From Actinophytocola sp963840275 (GTDB lineage: Bacteria > Actinomycetota > Actinomycetes > Mycobacteriales > Pseudonocardiaceae), in the NCBI GenBank assembly GCA_963840275.1, contig CAWIYK010000002.1, positions 558,001 through 622,000 on the forward strand: a stretch of DNA of 64,000 bases, written 5' to 3'. The notes beneath the pieces were generated by a model that saw nothing but the letters and a program-made list of their open reading frames with translations, ran no database searches and was not told where the DNA came from. Below, piece by piece: positions 7,591-15,584 of the stretch. Made by a program: the position numbers and the translations under genes. Each line of letters starts with the position of its first letter. Within the stretch, counting starts at the first letter, position 1.

Positions 7591-8814
7591 CTACAGCTGA
7601 GCCCGAGTGATCGGGCACGACATGCATCGCGGTCCGCCGCGGCCGCTGCCCAGCTCCGAGCCGCGGATCCGCAGCACCTCGATCCCCGCGTCCTCCAGCC
7701 GCTCGTTCGTCTCGACGTTCCTTTCGTACGCGACCACGACACCCGGCCCGACCGCGAGCGTGTTGTTGCCGTCGTCCCACTGCTCGCGTTCCGCGGTCAC
7801 CGGGTCCAGCCCCGTGTCGATCACCCGCAGCCGGTCGATGCCCATGGCCGTCGCGGCGGCCTCCAGGAACGGGACCGGGCCCGACACGCGCACGCCCTTG
7901 CCGTCGTCGGGTTGCAGCGGGTACGCGACCAGCGTGTCCCGCACCGCCGGGTACATCACCACCGCGTCGCGGTCGACCATCGTGCAGACCGTGTCCAGGT
8001 GCATCGTCGCCCGGTCCTGCGCGATCGGCACCGCGAGCACGGTGTGCGCGAGACCATCCGCGAACGCCGACCGCGCCAGCGACTCCGCGCCGGCCGGGGA
8101 CGTCCGCTCGCCGACCCCGATCGCCAGCACGCCGGGCGCCAGCAGCAGCACGTCGCCGCCCTCGACGGGCGCCGAGTGCGCGCCGTACGCGCGCCCGGCC
8201 GACCGGAACCGCGGGTGGTACGCGTAGATCAGGTCGAGCAGCGCCGTCTCCCGGTTCCGCGCCGGCAGCGCGAGCGACGCGATCGCGACCCGGTTCCCGA
8301 TCCACACCGACGAGTCCCTGGTGAACAGCAGGTTCGGCAGCGGGTCGACGACGAAGTCGTGCGGGTGGTGCATCTTGCGCACCAGCGACGCGCCCTCCGC
8401 GGCGGGCAGCTCCTCGAAGTTCATGCCGGCCATCAACACGTCGGCGAGCCCGGCGGCGGACATCGACGACAGGTGCGACCCGAGCGCGTCGGCCAGCTCG
8501 TGCCCGACCCGCCTGCGGTCGACGGCCGTGTCGGCGGCCGCCGCGTGCGCGCGCTCGTCGTGCAGCGCGGTGACCAGGGCGTCGGCGAGCAGCAACACCT
8601 CGACGCCGCGACCGACGAGGGTCTCGGCGAACGCGTCGTGCTCCTCCTGCGCCCGGTCGACCCACGGGATGCTGTCGAACAGGAGCTGGTCGTTGTTGCG
8701 TGGCGTCAGGCGCTTGAGCTCCGCGCCGGGGCGGTGCAGCAACACCGCGCGCAACGGCCCGACCTCGCTCTCGACGCGGGGCTGCTCGTGAACTTCGAGA
8801 TCAGGTGCGGTCAC
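7591..8814 (-). CDS. arcA: Arginine deiminase
   Basis: A 407-residue guanidino-modifying enzyme that converts arginine to citrulline and ammonia. The hallmark motifs are all present: LLFTRDSSVWIG, APVEGGDVLLL, MHLDTVCTMV and the C-terminal RGGPRCMSCPITR. In the last of these, Cys397 is the expected nucleophile, equivalent to Cys406 of the Pseudomonas enzyme. No ornithine carbamoyltransferase, carbamate kinase or antiporter gene is nearby, so this is a stand-alone deiminase rather than a full arc operon. It is divergent from the DM13 gene. Confidence 0.95.
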   Translation of the reverse strand: MTAPDLEVHEQPRVESEVGPLRAVLLHRPGAELKRLTPRNNDQLLFDSIPWVDRAQEEHDAFAETLVGRGVEVLLLADALVTALHDERAHAAAADTAVDRRRVGHELADALGSHLSSMSAAGLADVLMAGMNFEELPAAEGASLVRKMHHPHDFVVDPLPNLLFTRDSSVWIGNRVAIASLALPARNRETALLDLIYAYHPRFRSAGRAYGAHSAPVEGGDVLLLAPGVLAIGVGERTSPAGAESLARSAFADGLAHTVLAVPIAQDRATMHLDTVCTMVDRDAVVMYPAVRDTLVAYPLQPDDGKGVRVSGPVPFLEAAATAMGIDRLRVIDTGLDPVTAEREQWDDGNNTLAVGPGVVVAYERNVETNERLEDAGIEVLRIRGSELGSGRGGPRCMSCPITRAQL

Positions 8815-8875
8815 GACGGCGAGCGTAATAACTCGGTAAGTAGGTTGTCGCGGTTACCTCCGCCACGATTGGTCC

Positions 8876-9406
8876 ATGCGACGACTGCTGACGAAGCCGG
8901 TGACGTGGGTTGGCCTTGCCGTGGTGCTGGCCGCACTGATCGTGGGACTCGCGTTGTTCGAGCCGTGGCGGGCGTTCACGAGCAGCCAGCTGGACGAGCC
9001 GGTCCCGGTCGCGGTGTCCGAGTCCGCCGCCCCCACGACAGCGCCGCCGAGCACACCGCCGGCGCCCGTCGTCCTCGCCGAGGGCGCGTTCGTCAGCCAG
9101 GAGCACGACACGGCCGGCACCGCGCGGGTCCTGGAGCTGGCCGACGGCTCGCGCGTGCTGCGCCTCGAGGGGTTCTCCACGTCGGACGGCCCGGACGTCC
9201 ACGTCTGGCTGTCCGACGCGACCGCGGGCGGTGACTGGCACTCCTACGACGACGGCCGGTACGTGCCGCTCGGCGAGATCAAGGCGACCGACGGCAACCA
9301 CAACTACGTCATCCCCGCCGACGCCGACCTCGCCGGGCTGCGCAGCGCCGTCATCTGGTGCGACCGGTTCAACGTGGCGTTCGGCTCGGCCGCGCTCGCC
9401 CTCTAG
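8876..9406 (+). CDS. DM13 domain-containing membrane-anchored protein
   Basis: The 176-residue protein has an N-terminal transmembrane anchor (about 10-30) and a Pro/Thr/Ser-rich extracytoplasmic linker. A DM13 domain (about 68-176) follows, with GFSTSDGPDVHVWLSD, an NHNYVIPADADL segment and the conserved VIWCDRFNVAFGSA end. DM13 domains are proposed to take part in extracellular redox or electron-transfer reactions. The stop overlaps the end of the convergent oxidoreductase gene by 4 bp. Confidence 0.9.
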   Translation: MRRLLTKPVTWVGLAVVLAALIVGLALFEPWRAFTSSQLDEPVPVAVSESAAPTTAPPSTPPAPVVLAEGAFVSQEHDTAGTARVLELADGSRVLRLEGFSTSDGPDVHVWLSDATAGGDWHSYDDGRYVPLGEIKATDGNHNYVIPADADLAGLRSAVIWCDRFNVAFGSAALAL

Positions 9407-9861
9407 CCGCGCTCGGGCGGGAAGCCGCCGGTGGCGACCGGGCCCCAGCGCTCGATCGTCACGCGAATCAGGCACTTGCCCTGCGTGCGCATGGCCTCGC
9501 GGTACTCGTCCCAGTCCGGGTGCTCGCCGGAGATCACCCGGAAGTACTCGACGAGCGGCTCGACCGCGTCCGGCAGCTCGATCACCTCGGCGGTGCCGTC
9601 GACCTGGACGTACGGGTCGTTGAACTCGTCGGACAGGACGAGCACCGAGACCCTCGGGTCGCGCTTGGCGTTGCGGGCCTTGGCGCGCTGCGGGTAGGTC
9701 GAGATGACGATCCGGTCGGCGGTGTCCAGGCCGCACGTCACGGGCGACATCTGTGGGCTGCCGTCGGCGCGCGTCGTCACCAGGACGGCGTGGTGGCGGG
9801 GCCGGACGAAGTCGGCGAGGGCGGCGCGGTCGACCTGGTCGGCCGTTGCGATCTTTGGCAC
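9403..9861 (-). CDS. PPOX-class F420-dependent oxidoreductase
   Basis: This 152-residue split-barrel flavin/deazaflavin-binding protein belongs to the pyridoxamine-phosphate-oxidase-like family common in actinobacteria. Typical segments are HHAVLVTTRADGSPQMSPVTCGLD, YPQRAKARNAKRDPRVSVLVL, YVQVDGTAEVIELP and HPDWDEYREAMRTQGKCLIRVTIER. These enzymes use F420H2 to reduce varied substrates. The physiological substrate cannot be read from context. Confidence 0.9.
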   Translation of the reverse strand: MPKIATADQVDRAALADFVRPRHHAVLVTTRADGSPQMSPVTCGLDTADRIVISTYPQRAKARNAKRDPRVSVLVLSDEFNDPYVQVDGTAEVIELPDAVEPLVEYFRVISGEHPDWDEYREAMRTQGKCLIRVTIERWGPVATGGFPPERG

Positions 9862-9895
9862 GCGTCCACCCTACGGCGGCAGGTAGCGTTCGGCC

Positions 9896-10702
9896 GTGTC
9901 CTCGATCCGAGCCTGGCTGAACCCGGCCCGACCGGCCGTCCCGGAGCCCCTCACCGACGCGCGCGAGCGCCGCATGGTGATCGTCGAGCTGGTGATCGTC
10001 TTCGCCGTCACGCTGGGCATGGCCGGGCTCCGCAGCCTGCTCTCGCTGATCGACTCGCTGCTCCAGACCGCGGCGCTCGCCGACCAGAAGGTCGCGATCA
10101 ACGTCTCGCAGGCGGACACCCAGTGGATCGACGTGCTGCGGCAGCTGCTCAGCGCCGCGCAGCTGATCGCGTGGGGCGCGCTCGGCGTGTACCTGTTGTG
10201 GCGCGCGGGGGTGGCGCCGCGCGCGGTCGGGCTGGACGGCCGGCGCTTCGGGCGGGACCTCGGCGGCGGCGTCGGTCTCGCCGCGCTGATCGGGATTCCC
10301 GGCCTCGGCCTGTACTTCATCGCGCGCGCGGTCGGCGCGTCCCTCACGGTCGTGCCGACGACGCTGGACCACTGGTGGCAGTACCTCACGCTGCCGATCG
10401 CCGCGTTCGGCAACGCGTGGGCCGAGGAGGTGCTGGTCGTCGGTTACGTCATCACGCGGCTGCGGCAGCTCGGCCTGCGGGACAACTCGTCGCTGCTGAT
10501 CGCGGCGGTGCTGCGCGGTTCCTACCACCTCTACCAGGGCTTCGGCGGGTTCGTCGGCAACCTCGTCATGGGGCTGGTGTTCGGCCGGGTGTGGCAGCGG
10601 ACGAACCGGCTGTGGCCGCTGATCCTGGCGCACACGCTGATCGACGTGGTCGCGTTCGTCGGGTACGCGGTGCTGCGCGGAGTCGTGTCCTGGCTGCCGT
10701 GA
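9896..10702 (+). CDS. CPBP family intramembrane glutamic endopeptidase
   Basis: A 268-residue multi-pass membrane protein with the CPBP (Abi) core. Motif 1, AEEVLVVGYVITR, contains the double glutamate and arginine. Motif 2, RGSYHLYQG, contains the first histidine, and motif 3, LAHTLIDVV, the second histidine and aspartate. About seven or eight hydrophobic helices are visible. Relatives process prenylated or other membrane substrates or act in bacteriocin immunity. The GTG start follows the divergent oxidoreductase gene by 34 bp. Confidence 0.9.
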   Translation: MSSIRAWLNPARPAVPEPLTDARERRMVIVELVIVFAVTLGMAGLRSLLSLIDSLLQTAALADQKVAINVSQADTQWIDVLRQLLSAAQLIAWGALGVYLLWRAGVAPRAVGLDGRRFGRDLGGGVGLAALIGIPGLGLYFIARAVGASLTVVPTTLDHWWQYLTLPIAAFGNAWAEEVLVVGYVITRLRQLGLRDNSSLLIAAVLRGSYHLYQGFGGFVGNLVMGLVFGRVWQRTNRLWPLILAHTLIDVVAFVGYAVLRGVVSWLP

Positions 10703-10725
10703 CGTATTCCGGGTACCAATAGGTC

Positions 10726-13128
10726 ATGGCCGGTCTCGACGAGTACCGCAGGAAACGGGATCCCGGGCGGACCCCGGAGCCGGTGCCGGCCGACGAGCCG
10801 CTGCCCACCGGCGACAACGACACGTTCGTCATCCAGGAGCACCACGCCTCCCGGCTGCACTGGGACGTGCGGCTGGAGCGCGACGGCGTGCTCGTGTCGT
10901 GGGCCGTGCCGAAGGGGTTGCCGGACGTGCCCGGTGACATTCGGTTGGCCGTGCACACCGAAGACCACCCGATGGAGTATGCGACCTTCTCCGGCGAGAT
11001 TCCGAAGGGTGAGTACGGCGGCGGGCGGATGTTCATCTGGGACCGCGGCCGCTACGAGACGCTGAAGTGGTCCGACCGCGAGGTCGCGGTGGTGTTCGCC
11101 GGCGAGCGCGCGAAGGGCCGGTACACGTTCTTCCGCAGCGGCAGGGACTCGAAGGACTGGATGGTCCGCAGGTCGGAACCGCCGCAGGAGCCCGGTTTCA
11201 CACGGCTGCCGGAGCTGGTCGAGCCGATGCTGGCGTCGCCGGGCACGCTGCCGCCCGACGACGAGGACTGGTCGTACGAGTTCAAGTGGGACGGAGTCCG
11301 TGCGCTCGCCCGTGTAGAGGGCGGCCGGCTGCAGCTGCATTCCCGCAAGGGCCATGACATCACGGTGACCTACCCGGAGCTGCGGCCACTCGGGGAGGAG
11401 CTCGGGTCGACGCAGGTGTGGCTGGACGGGGAGATCGTCGCCATGCAGGACGGGCGGCCGAGCTTCTCCGCGCTGAAGCAGCGAATGCACGTCCAGAACG
11501 ACCGGCAGGCCCGCAGCCTCGTGAGCTCGGTGCCGGTGACCTACCTGGTGTTCGACGTGCTGTACCTGGATGGACGGTCCTGTGTGGACCTTCCGTACGA
11601 GGAACGCCGTGCCCTGCTGGCGGGTCTGGAGCTGCGCGGCCCCAACTGGAACATGTCGCCGAGCTTCGACGGCGAGGGCGCCGCGGTGGTCGAGACGGCG
11701 CGCGAGCAGGAGTTGGAGGGGGTGATCGCGAAGCGGCGGTCGTCGCGGTACTTCCCCGGCCGGCGTACCGCCGACTGGGTGAAGATCACCGAGGTTCTGA
11801 CGATCGAGGTGCTGATCGGCGGCTGGCGCCCGGGGGAGGGCCGCAGGACCGGCGAGATCGGCTCGCTGATGCTGGGCGTGCCGACCGACGCGGGTCTGCG
11901 GTATGTCGGACAGGTCGGCACCGGCTTCACGGACGAGGCCCTGGGGGCTTTGCACAAGCAGTTGGAACCGTTGGTGCGAAAGGATTCGCCGTTCGCGAAC
12001 GAGGTGCCGAGGGACCGGGCGAAGGGTGCGACGTGGTTGTCGCCGGAGGTCGTCGGCGAGGTCGAGTTCCGCAGTTGGACGCCGGACGGCAGGCTGCGTG
12101 CGCCGTCGTGGCGGGGGGTGCGGTCGGACAAGGACGCGGCGGACCTGGAGCCGGAGGCCGTGGAGATTTCGGAGGATGTCGTGCCGGAGGCCGTCGAGGA
12201 CGAGGAGCCACAGCCGCAGAACGTGCTGGTGGAAGTGGATGGTCGCAGGTTGCGACTGTCTAATTTGGACAAGGTGCTGTACCCGGACGCGCAGTTCAGC
12301 AAGGCGCAGGTGATCGATTACTACAGTCGGATAGCGCCGGTGCTGCTGCCGCATCTGAAGGACCGTCCGGTGACGCTGCGCCGCTGGCCGGACGGTGTCA
12401 TGGGGCAGCCGTTCTACGAGAAGAACGCGTCGCGCCACGCGCCGGAGTGGATGCGCAAGGTCCGGGTGGAGACCCCGGGCAGTACACGAGGGTACGAAAC
12501 GCTGGACTTCGTGGTGCTGAACGACCTGCCGAGTCTGGTGTGGGCCGCCAACATGGCGGCGCTGGAACTGCATATTCCACAATGGACAGTCGACAAGACG
12601 GACGAACGCGAAACCCCGGACCTGCTGGTGTTCGACCTGGACCCAGGCCCCCCGGCGACGATCGTCGAATGCTGCGAGGTGGCGCTGCTGCTGAGGGACC
12701 TCCTGGCCGACCACGGCCTGAAGGCGTCCGCGAAAACCAGTGGCAACAAGGGAATGCAGCTGTACGCCCCGATAACCGCGACGGCGGTGGAAAGAACCTC
12801 GGAGTACGCGAGGGCGGTGGCGGAACATTTGGCGTCGGAGCACCCGAAACTGGTGGTCGCACGCATGGCGAAGGATCTGCGGCCGCGCAAGGTGTTCATC
12901 GACTGGAGCCAGAACAACCAGTACAAGACCACGATCGCGCCGTACTCGTTGCGCGGCCGTCCGTCCCCAACGGTCTCAACCCCACTGACCTGGGACGAGG
13001 TATCCCGCTGCCGCCACCCGAACGACTTGGTCTTCACGGCCCCGGAAGTACTGGAAAGAGTAGAAGAACACGGCGACTTGCTTAAGCCGTTGCTGAAGAA
13101 GAAACGCCCACCGCTACCGGAACTCTAA
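10726..13128 (+). CDS. ligD: Multidomain ATP-dependent DNA ligase D, order PE-LIG-POL
   Basis: This 800-residue non-homologous end-joining enzyme carries three domains. The 3'-phosphoesterase is at about 30-150 (QEHHASRLHWDVRLE metal site). The ATP-dependent ligase is at about 165-480 (EFKWDGVRA, adenylated Lys187). The archaeo-eukaryotic primase-type polymerase is at about 498-790 (LSNLDKVLYP and the metal pair in VFDLDPGPP near 635). It would process, fill and seal double-strand breaks with Ku. No ku gene is in the window. The order PE-LIG-POL is that of Pseudomonas LigD, not the POL-PE-LIG of mycobacteria. Confidence 0.95.
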   Translation: MAGLDEYRRKRDPGRTPEPVPADEPLPTGDNDTFVIQEHHASRLHWDVRLERDGVLVSWAVPKGLPDVPGDIRLAVHTEDHPMEYATFSGEIPKGEYGGGRMFIWDRGRYETLKWSDREVAVVFAGERAKGRYTFFRSGRDSKDWMVRRSEPPQEPGFTRLPELVEPMLASPGTLPPDDEDWSYEFKWDGVRALARVEGGRLQLHSRKGHDITVTYPELRPLGEELGSTQVWLDGEIVAMQDGRPSFSALKQRMHVQNDRQARSLVSSVPVTYLVFDVLYLDGRSCVDLPYEERRALLAGLELRGPNWNMSPSFDGEGAAVVETAREQELEGVIAKRRSSRYFPGRRTADWVKITEVLTIEVLIGGWRPGEGRRTGEIGSLMLGVPTDAGLRYVGQVGTGFTDEALGALHKQLEPLVRKDSPFANEVPRDRAKGATWLSPEVVGEVEFRSWTPDGRLRAPSWRGVRSDKDAADLEPEAVEISEDVVPEAVEDEEPQPQNVLVEVDGRRLRLSNLDKVLYPDAQFSKAQVIDYYSRIAPVLLPHLKDRPVTLRRWPDGVMGQPFYEKNASRHAPEWMRKVRVETPGSTRGYETLDFVVLNDLPSLVWAANMAALELHIPQWTVDKTDERETPDLLVFDLDPGPPATIVECCEVALLLRDLLADHGLKASAKTSGNKGMQLYAPITATAVERTSEYARAVAEHLASEHPKLVVARMAKDLRPRKVFIDWSQNNQYKTTIAPYSLRGRPSPTVSTPLTWDEVSRCRHPNDLVFTAPEVLERVEEHGDLLKPLLKKKRPPLPEL

Positions 13129-13142
13129 CCCCGCCCGGGGTT
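13127..13142 (+). terminator. Possible terminator after ligD
   Basis: AACCCCG and CGGGGTT arms directly at the ligD stop form a small stem with no T-run. Confidence 0.4.
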
Positions 13143-13171
13143 GCCGGTGCTTGCCCATAATCTGGTGGAGA

Positions 13172-13542
13172 TCATGACCCAGATGCGGAGCTCCACAGTT
13201 CCGCATTGGCAGTGATCGCCGAATTGGAACAATCCGATGTGGCTCGTGCGACGGGGGTATTCAAGCCTGAGTGCGCTGGTCTCGACTCCGGCGCCGTTGC
13301 TGTTGGTGCGGGACGCACTGGGCGATGGCGTACTGGATCCCGATCATGTGGATGCGATCGCGGATGTGGTGAAGAAGATCCCAGCGTGGACACCGGGTAA
13401 CACTGCGGAGATCGTAGAGAAGCATCTGGTCGAGACAGCGGGAGCGGCGCACCCGCCAGTGGTGCGCTCACATGGTGAGGCGTTGCTGGCGCGGATCGAC
13501 CCGGACTTTGACGGAACCCAGCCCGGAGAGGGTGGGGGCTGA
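13172..13542 (+). pseudogene. Decayed DUF222 / 13E12-type HNH endonuclease fragment
   Basis: Two frames together resemble the DUF222 domain found in front of HNH nucleases (the 13E12 repeat family). ALAVIAELEQSDVARATG in one frame is followed by GYSSLSALV in the next, the break falling in a G5 run near 13253-13257. The second frame continues GDGVLDPDHVDAIADVVKKIP and RSHGEALLARIDPDFDGTQP. The middle of DUF222 and the whole HNH domain are missing. The stretch looks less GC-rich than its neighbours. It is a remnant and not a functional gene. Confidence 0.65.
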
Positions 13543-13548
13543 CGTTCA

Positions 13549-14316
13549 TCAGAGGGCCGTCAGTACCAGTGGGCCTTCCGGCGTCACGGCCACCGTGTGT
13601 TCGATGTGTGCCGCGCGGCTGCCGTCACACGTTCGCAGCGCCCAGCCGTCGTCGTCGGTGGTGAACGGGTCGATGCCGCCCGCCAGGAACATCGGCTCGA
13701 TTGCCAGCACCAGGCCGGCGCGTAGGGGGAGGCCGCGGCCGGGGCGGCCTTCGTTCGGCACCGATGGGTCCTCGTGCATCTTCCTGCCGACGCCGTGGCC
13801 GCCGAAGCCTTCCGGGATGCCGTAGCCGGCGGCGCGGCCGATGCGGCCAACCGCGTGGGAGATGTCGCCGAGGTGACCACCGACGACCGCCGCCGCGATG
13901 CCCGCGTCCAGTGCCGACCGGGTGGTGGCGATCAAGGCCGCGTCTGCGGGAGCGGCGTTGCCCACGATGAAACTGATCGCCGCGTCGCCGTGGAAGCCGT
14001 CCACACAGGCGCCGAAGTCGATGCTCACCAGGTCACCGTCGCGCAGTCGGTACGCCGACGGGATGCCGTGCACGATCACGTCGTTCACCGACGCGCAGAT
14101 GACCGCGGGAAAGGGCGTCGGCGCGAAGTGGGGGTGGTAGTGCTGGAACGAGGACGTCGCGTCGGCCGCCACCAGTACGTCCGCGGCGATTCCGTCCAGC
14201 TCGTTCAGCGAGACACCGACCTCGGCCTTCGACCGCACGGCCGCCAGCGCGGTCGCCACCACGCGGCCCGCCTCGCGCATGACGGCCAGTTCGGACTCGG
14301 TCTTGAGCTCAACCAC
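13549..14316 (-). CDS. map: Type I methionine aminopeptidase
   Basis: A 255-residue enzyme that removes initiator methionine from nascent proteins. The metal-binding residues sit in VSIDFGACVDGFHGDAA (two aspartates), GFGGHGVGRKMHEDP (histidine), VLAIEPMF (glutamate) and HIEHTVAVT (glutamate). It lacks the N-terminal zinc/SH3-binding extension of some actinobacterial Maps. The gene is not in the usual ribosomal-protein adk-map context, so it is probably an additional paralogue. It is divergent from an XRE regulator with a shared operator-like repeat. Confidence 0.95.
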   Translation of the reverse strand: MVELKTESELAVMREAGRVVATALAAVRSKAEVGVSLNELDGIAADVLVAADATSSFQHYHPHFAPTPFPAVICASVNDVIVHGIPSAYRLRDGDLVSIDFGACVDGFHGDAAISFIVGNAAPADAALIATTRSALDAGIAAAVVGGHLGDISHAVGRIGRAAGYGIPEGFGGHGVGRKMHEDPSVPNEGRPGRGLPLRAGLVLAIEPMFLAGGIDPFTTDDDGWALRTCDGSRAAHIEHTVAVTPEGPLVLTAL

Positions 14317-14330
14317 ACCGAACTCCTTCC

Positions 14331-14368
14331 AATAACTATCCCGGTATTCATATCATGGGATTACTATT
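14331..14368. promoter_or_regulatory. Inverted repeat between map and XRE regulator
   Basis: AATAACTATCCC (14331-14342) and GGGATTACTATT (14357-14368) form imperfect 12-bp inverted arms with a 14-bp spacer. This AT-rich dyad fills most of the 58-bp divergent gap and is a likely operator for the XRE protein. Confidence 0.6.
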
Positions 14369-14374
14369 GCGGTC

Positions 14375-14638
14375 ATGGTGCGACCCCCGTTGAGTCAGCA
14401 GGACCGCGAACGTGGCGCGCGCCTCGGCGAACTGCTGCGCGCGGCACGCGGCGACCGCACGTCGGTCGAGGTCGCCGCCGACGCCGGGATCTCCGTGGAG
14501 ACCCTGCGCAAGATCGAGCACGGGCGCGTGCCGACCCCGGCGTTCTTCACGGTGGTGGCGATCGCACGCGCGGTCGGCCTGCCGATCGACGCGCTGTGCC
14601 TCGAACACGCGGCGACGGACGAACCGCTCTCCGCCTAG
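14375..14638 (+). CDS. XRE-family helix-turn-helix regulator
   Basis: An 87-residue single-domain DNA-binding protein. The helix-turn-helix is SVEVAADAGISVETLRKIEHGRVPTPAFFTVVAIARAVGL, typical of the Cro/C1 family. It is divergent from map, and the inverted repeat between them suggests autoregulation and control of map. GTG at 14378 is an alternative start. Its stop overlaps the convergent DUF2470 gene by 4 bp. Confidence 0.9.
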   Translation: MVRPPLSQQDRERGARLGELLRAARGDRTSVEVAADAGISVETLRKIEHGRVPTPAFFTVVAIARAVGLPIDALCLEHAATDEPLSA

Positions 14639-15420
14639 GCGCCCTGCTGCAGCGCCAGGAACGGACACCCGACCATCCGCCGCAGCTCCTCCGACAGCTC
14701 GTCGAGCGTCGCGATCGGGCGGGAGAACGCCAGGCGGATGTCGTGATCGCCCTCGATGCTCTCCACGCGCAGCCGCAGGCCGTACCGGTCGAGCCCGAGC
14801 GGCCGCAGGTGCCCGCCGCTCAGGTGGGCCGGCAGGTGCCGGCGCAGCGTGTGCACGACCTCCGTGTGCGACACCTCCAGGTGCCGCAGCCAGCCGGCCT
14901 CCTGATGACAGAACGGGTCCGGCGCGCACGCCGCGAACGTCGCCGGCGTCACCGGATGCGTGCCGTCGGCGTCGGCGATCACCATCGACACCGGCGTCAG
15001 GCGCAGCATCGTCGCGCCGTGCCCGAGGTCCAGCAGGCGCGGGTCGGGACGGACCGTCGCGATCTCGAGCGCCACCTCGCGGGCGGCGGGCAGCGGCAGC
15101 GAGCTGAGCCGACCGGTGATCCACAGCAGCCCGCGCACGGACTCCCGCAGCGGCACCGGCGCGACGTCGACCACCTCGACCATCGACGTCAGCTCGCCGT
15201 CCAGCGCGTCGATCGACGCCGGCAGCTCGTGGTCGTCCGGCAGCAGCACGGACACCGCGCCGTCGTCGTGGACGTGGTGCAGCAGCGGCGCCACCCGGTC
15301 CGGCTGCACCGCACCCGCGGGAGGCAGCGTCGGCAGCGGGGGCAGCAGTGTCGCCGGGCCACGCGCGGCGATGGTCCTGGCGCGTTCGCCGGGACTCGGG
15401 GTCGGCGGTCGATCGGTCAA
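14635..15420 (-). CDS. DUF2470 domain protein, probably iron-regulated
   Basis: A 261-residue protein resembling the HugZ/DUF2470 group, whose members include heme-degrading or heme-binding split-barrel proteins. Supporting segments are GAVSVLLPDDHEL near the N-terminus, FCHQEAGWLRHLEVSHTEVVHTLRRHLP, and the C-terminal LDRYGLRLRVESIEGDHDIRLAFSRP with FLALQQG. The start is TTG at 15420, supported by CGGAGGTG about 6 bp upstream. An IdeR/DmdR-like box begins 12 bp upstream of the start codon, where a bound repressor would block expression. A role in iron or heme acquisition is inferred from this. Confidence 0.8.
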   Translation of the reverse strand: MTDRPPTPSPGERARTIAARGPATLLPPLPTLPPAGAVQPDRVAPLLHHVHDDGAVSVLLPDDHELPASIDALDGELTSMVEVVDVAPVPLRESVRGLLWITGRLSSLPLPAAREVALEIATVRPDPRLLDLGHGATMLRLTPVSMVIADADGTHPVTPATFAACAPDPFCHQEAGWLRHLEVSHTEVVHTLRRHLPAHLSGGHLRPLGLDRYGLRLRVESIEGDHDIRLAFSRPIATLDELSEELRRMVGCPFLALQQGA

Positions 15421-15432
15421 GGAGCACCTCCG

Positions 15433-15451
15433 TCGAGTTAGGGTAACCTAA
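15433..15451 (-). promoter_or_regulatory. IdeR/DmdR iron box upstream of DUF2470 gene
   Basis: The 19 bp containing GTTAGGGTAACCTAA match about 15 of 19 consensus positions. The position next to the ribosome-binding site implies repression under iron sufficiency. Confidence 0.8.
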
Positions 15452-15532
15452 CCGGCCGGTAAGCAACAGCCCGGCCGTGTCACCCGAACGACGTAGCCCG
15501 ATCGAGTGTGCGCAGGCCCGGGACATGGACCG

Positions 15533-15566
15533 GCCCCGGCAGGGCGTCGCCGCCCTGCCGGGGCCT
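15533..15566 (-). terminator. Strong stem-loop terminator after the sugar dehydrogenase gene
   Basis: Perfect 15-bp arms (GGCCCCGGCAGGGCG and its complement) with a 4-base loop, beginning 19 bp past the stop codon. No T-tract follows, as is usual in actinobacteria. Confidence 0.8.
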
Positions 15567-15584
15567 GCTCACGAACGAAAGTGT

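Noticed and set aside
7400..7600. 66-codon plus-strand frame after repeat A
   Set aside because: It starts inside the repeat and shows no protein-like conservation.
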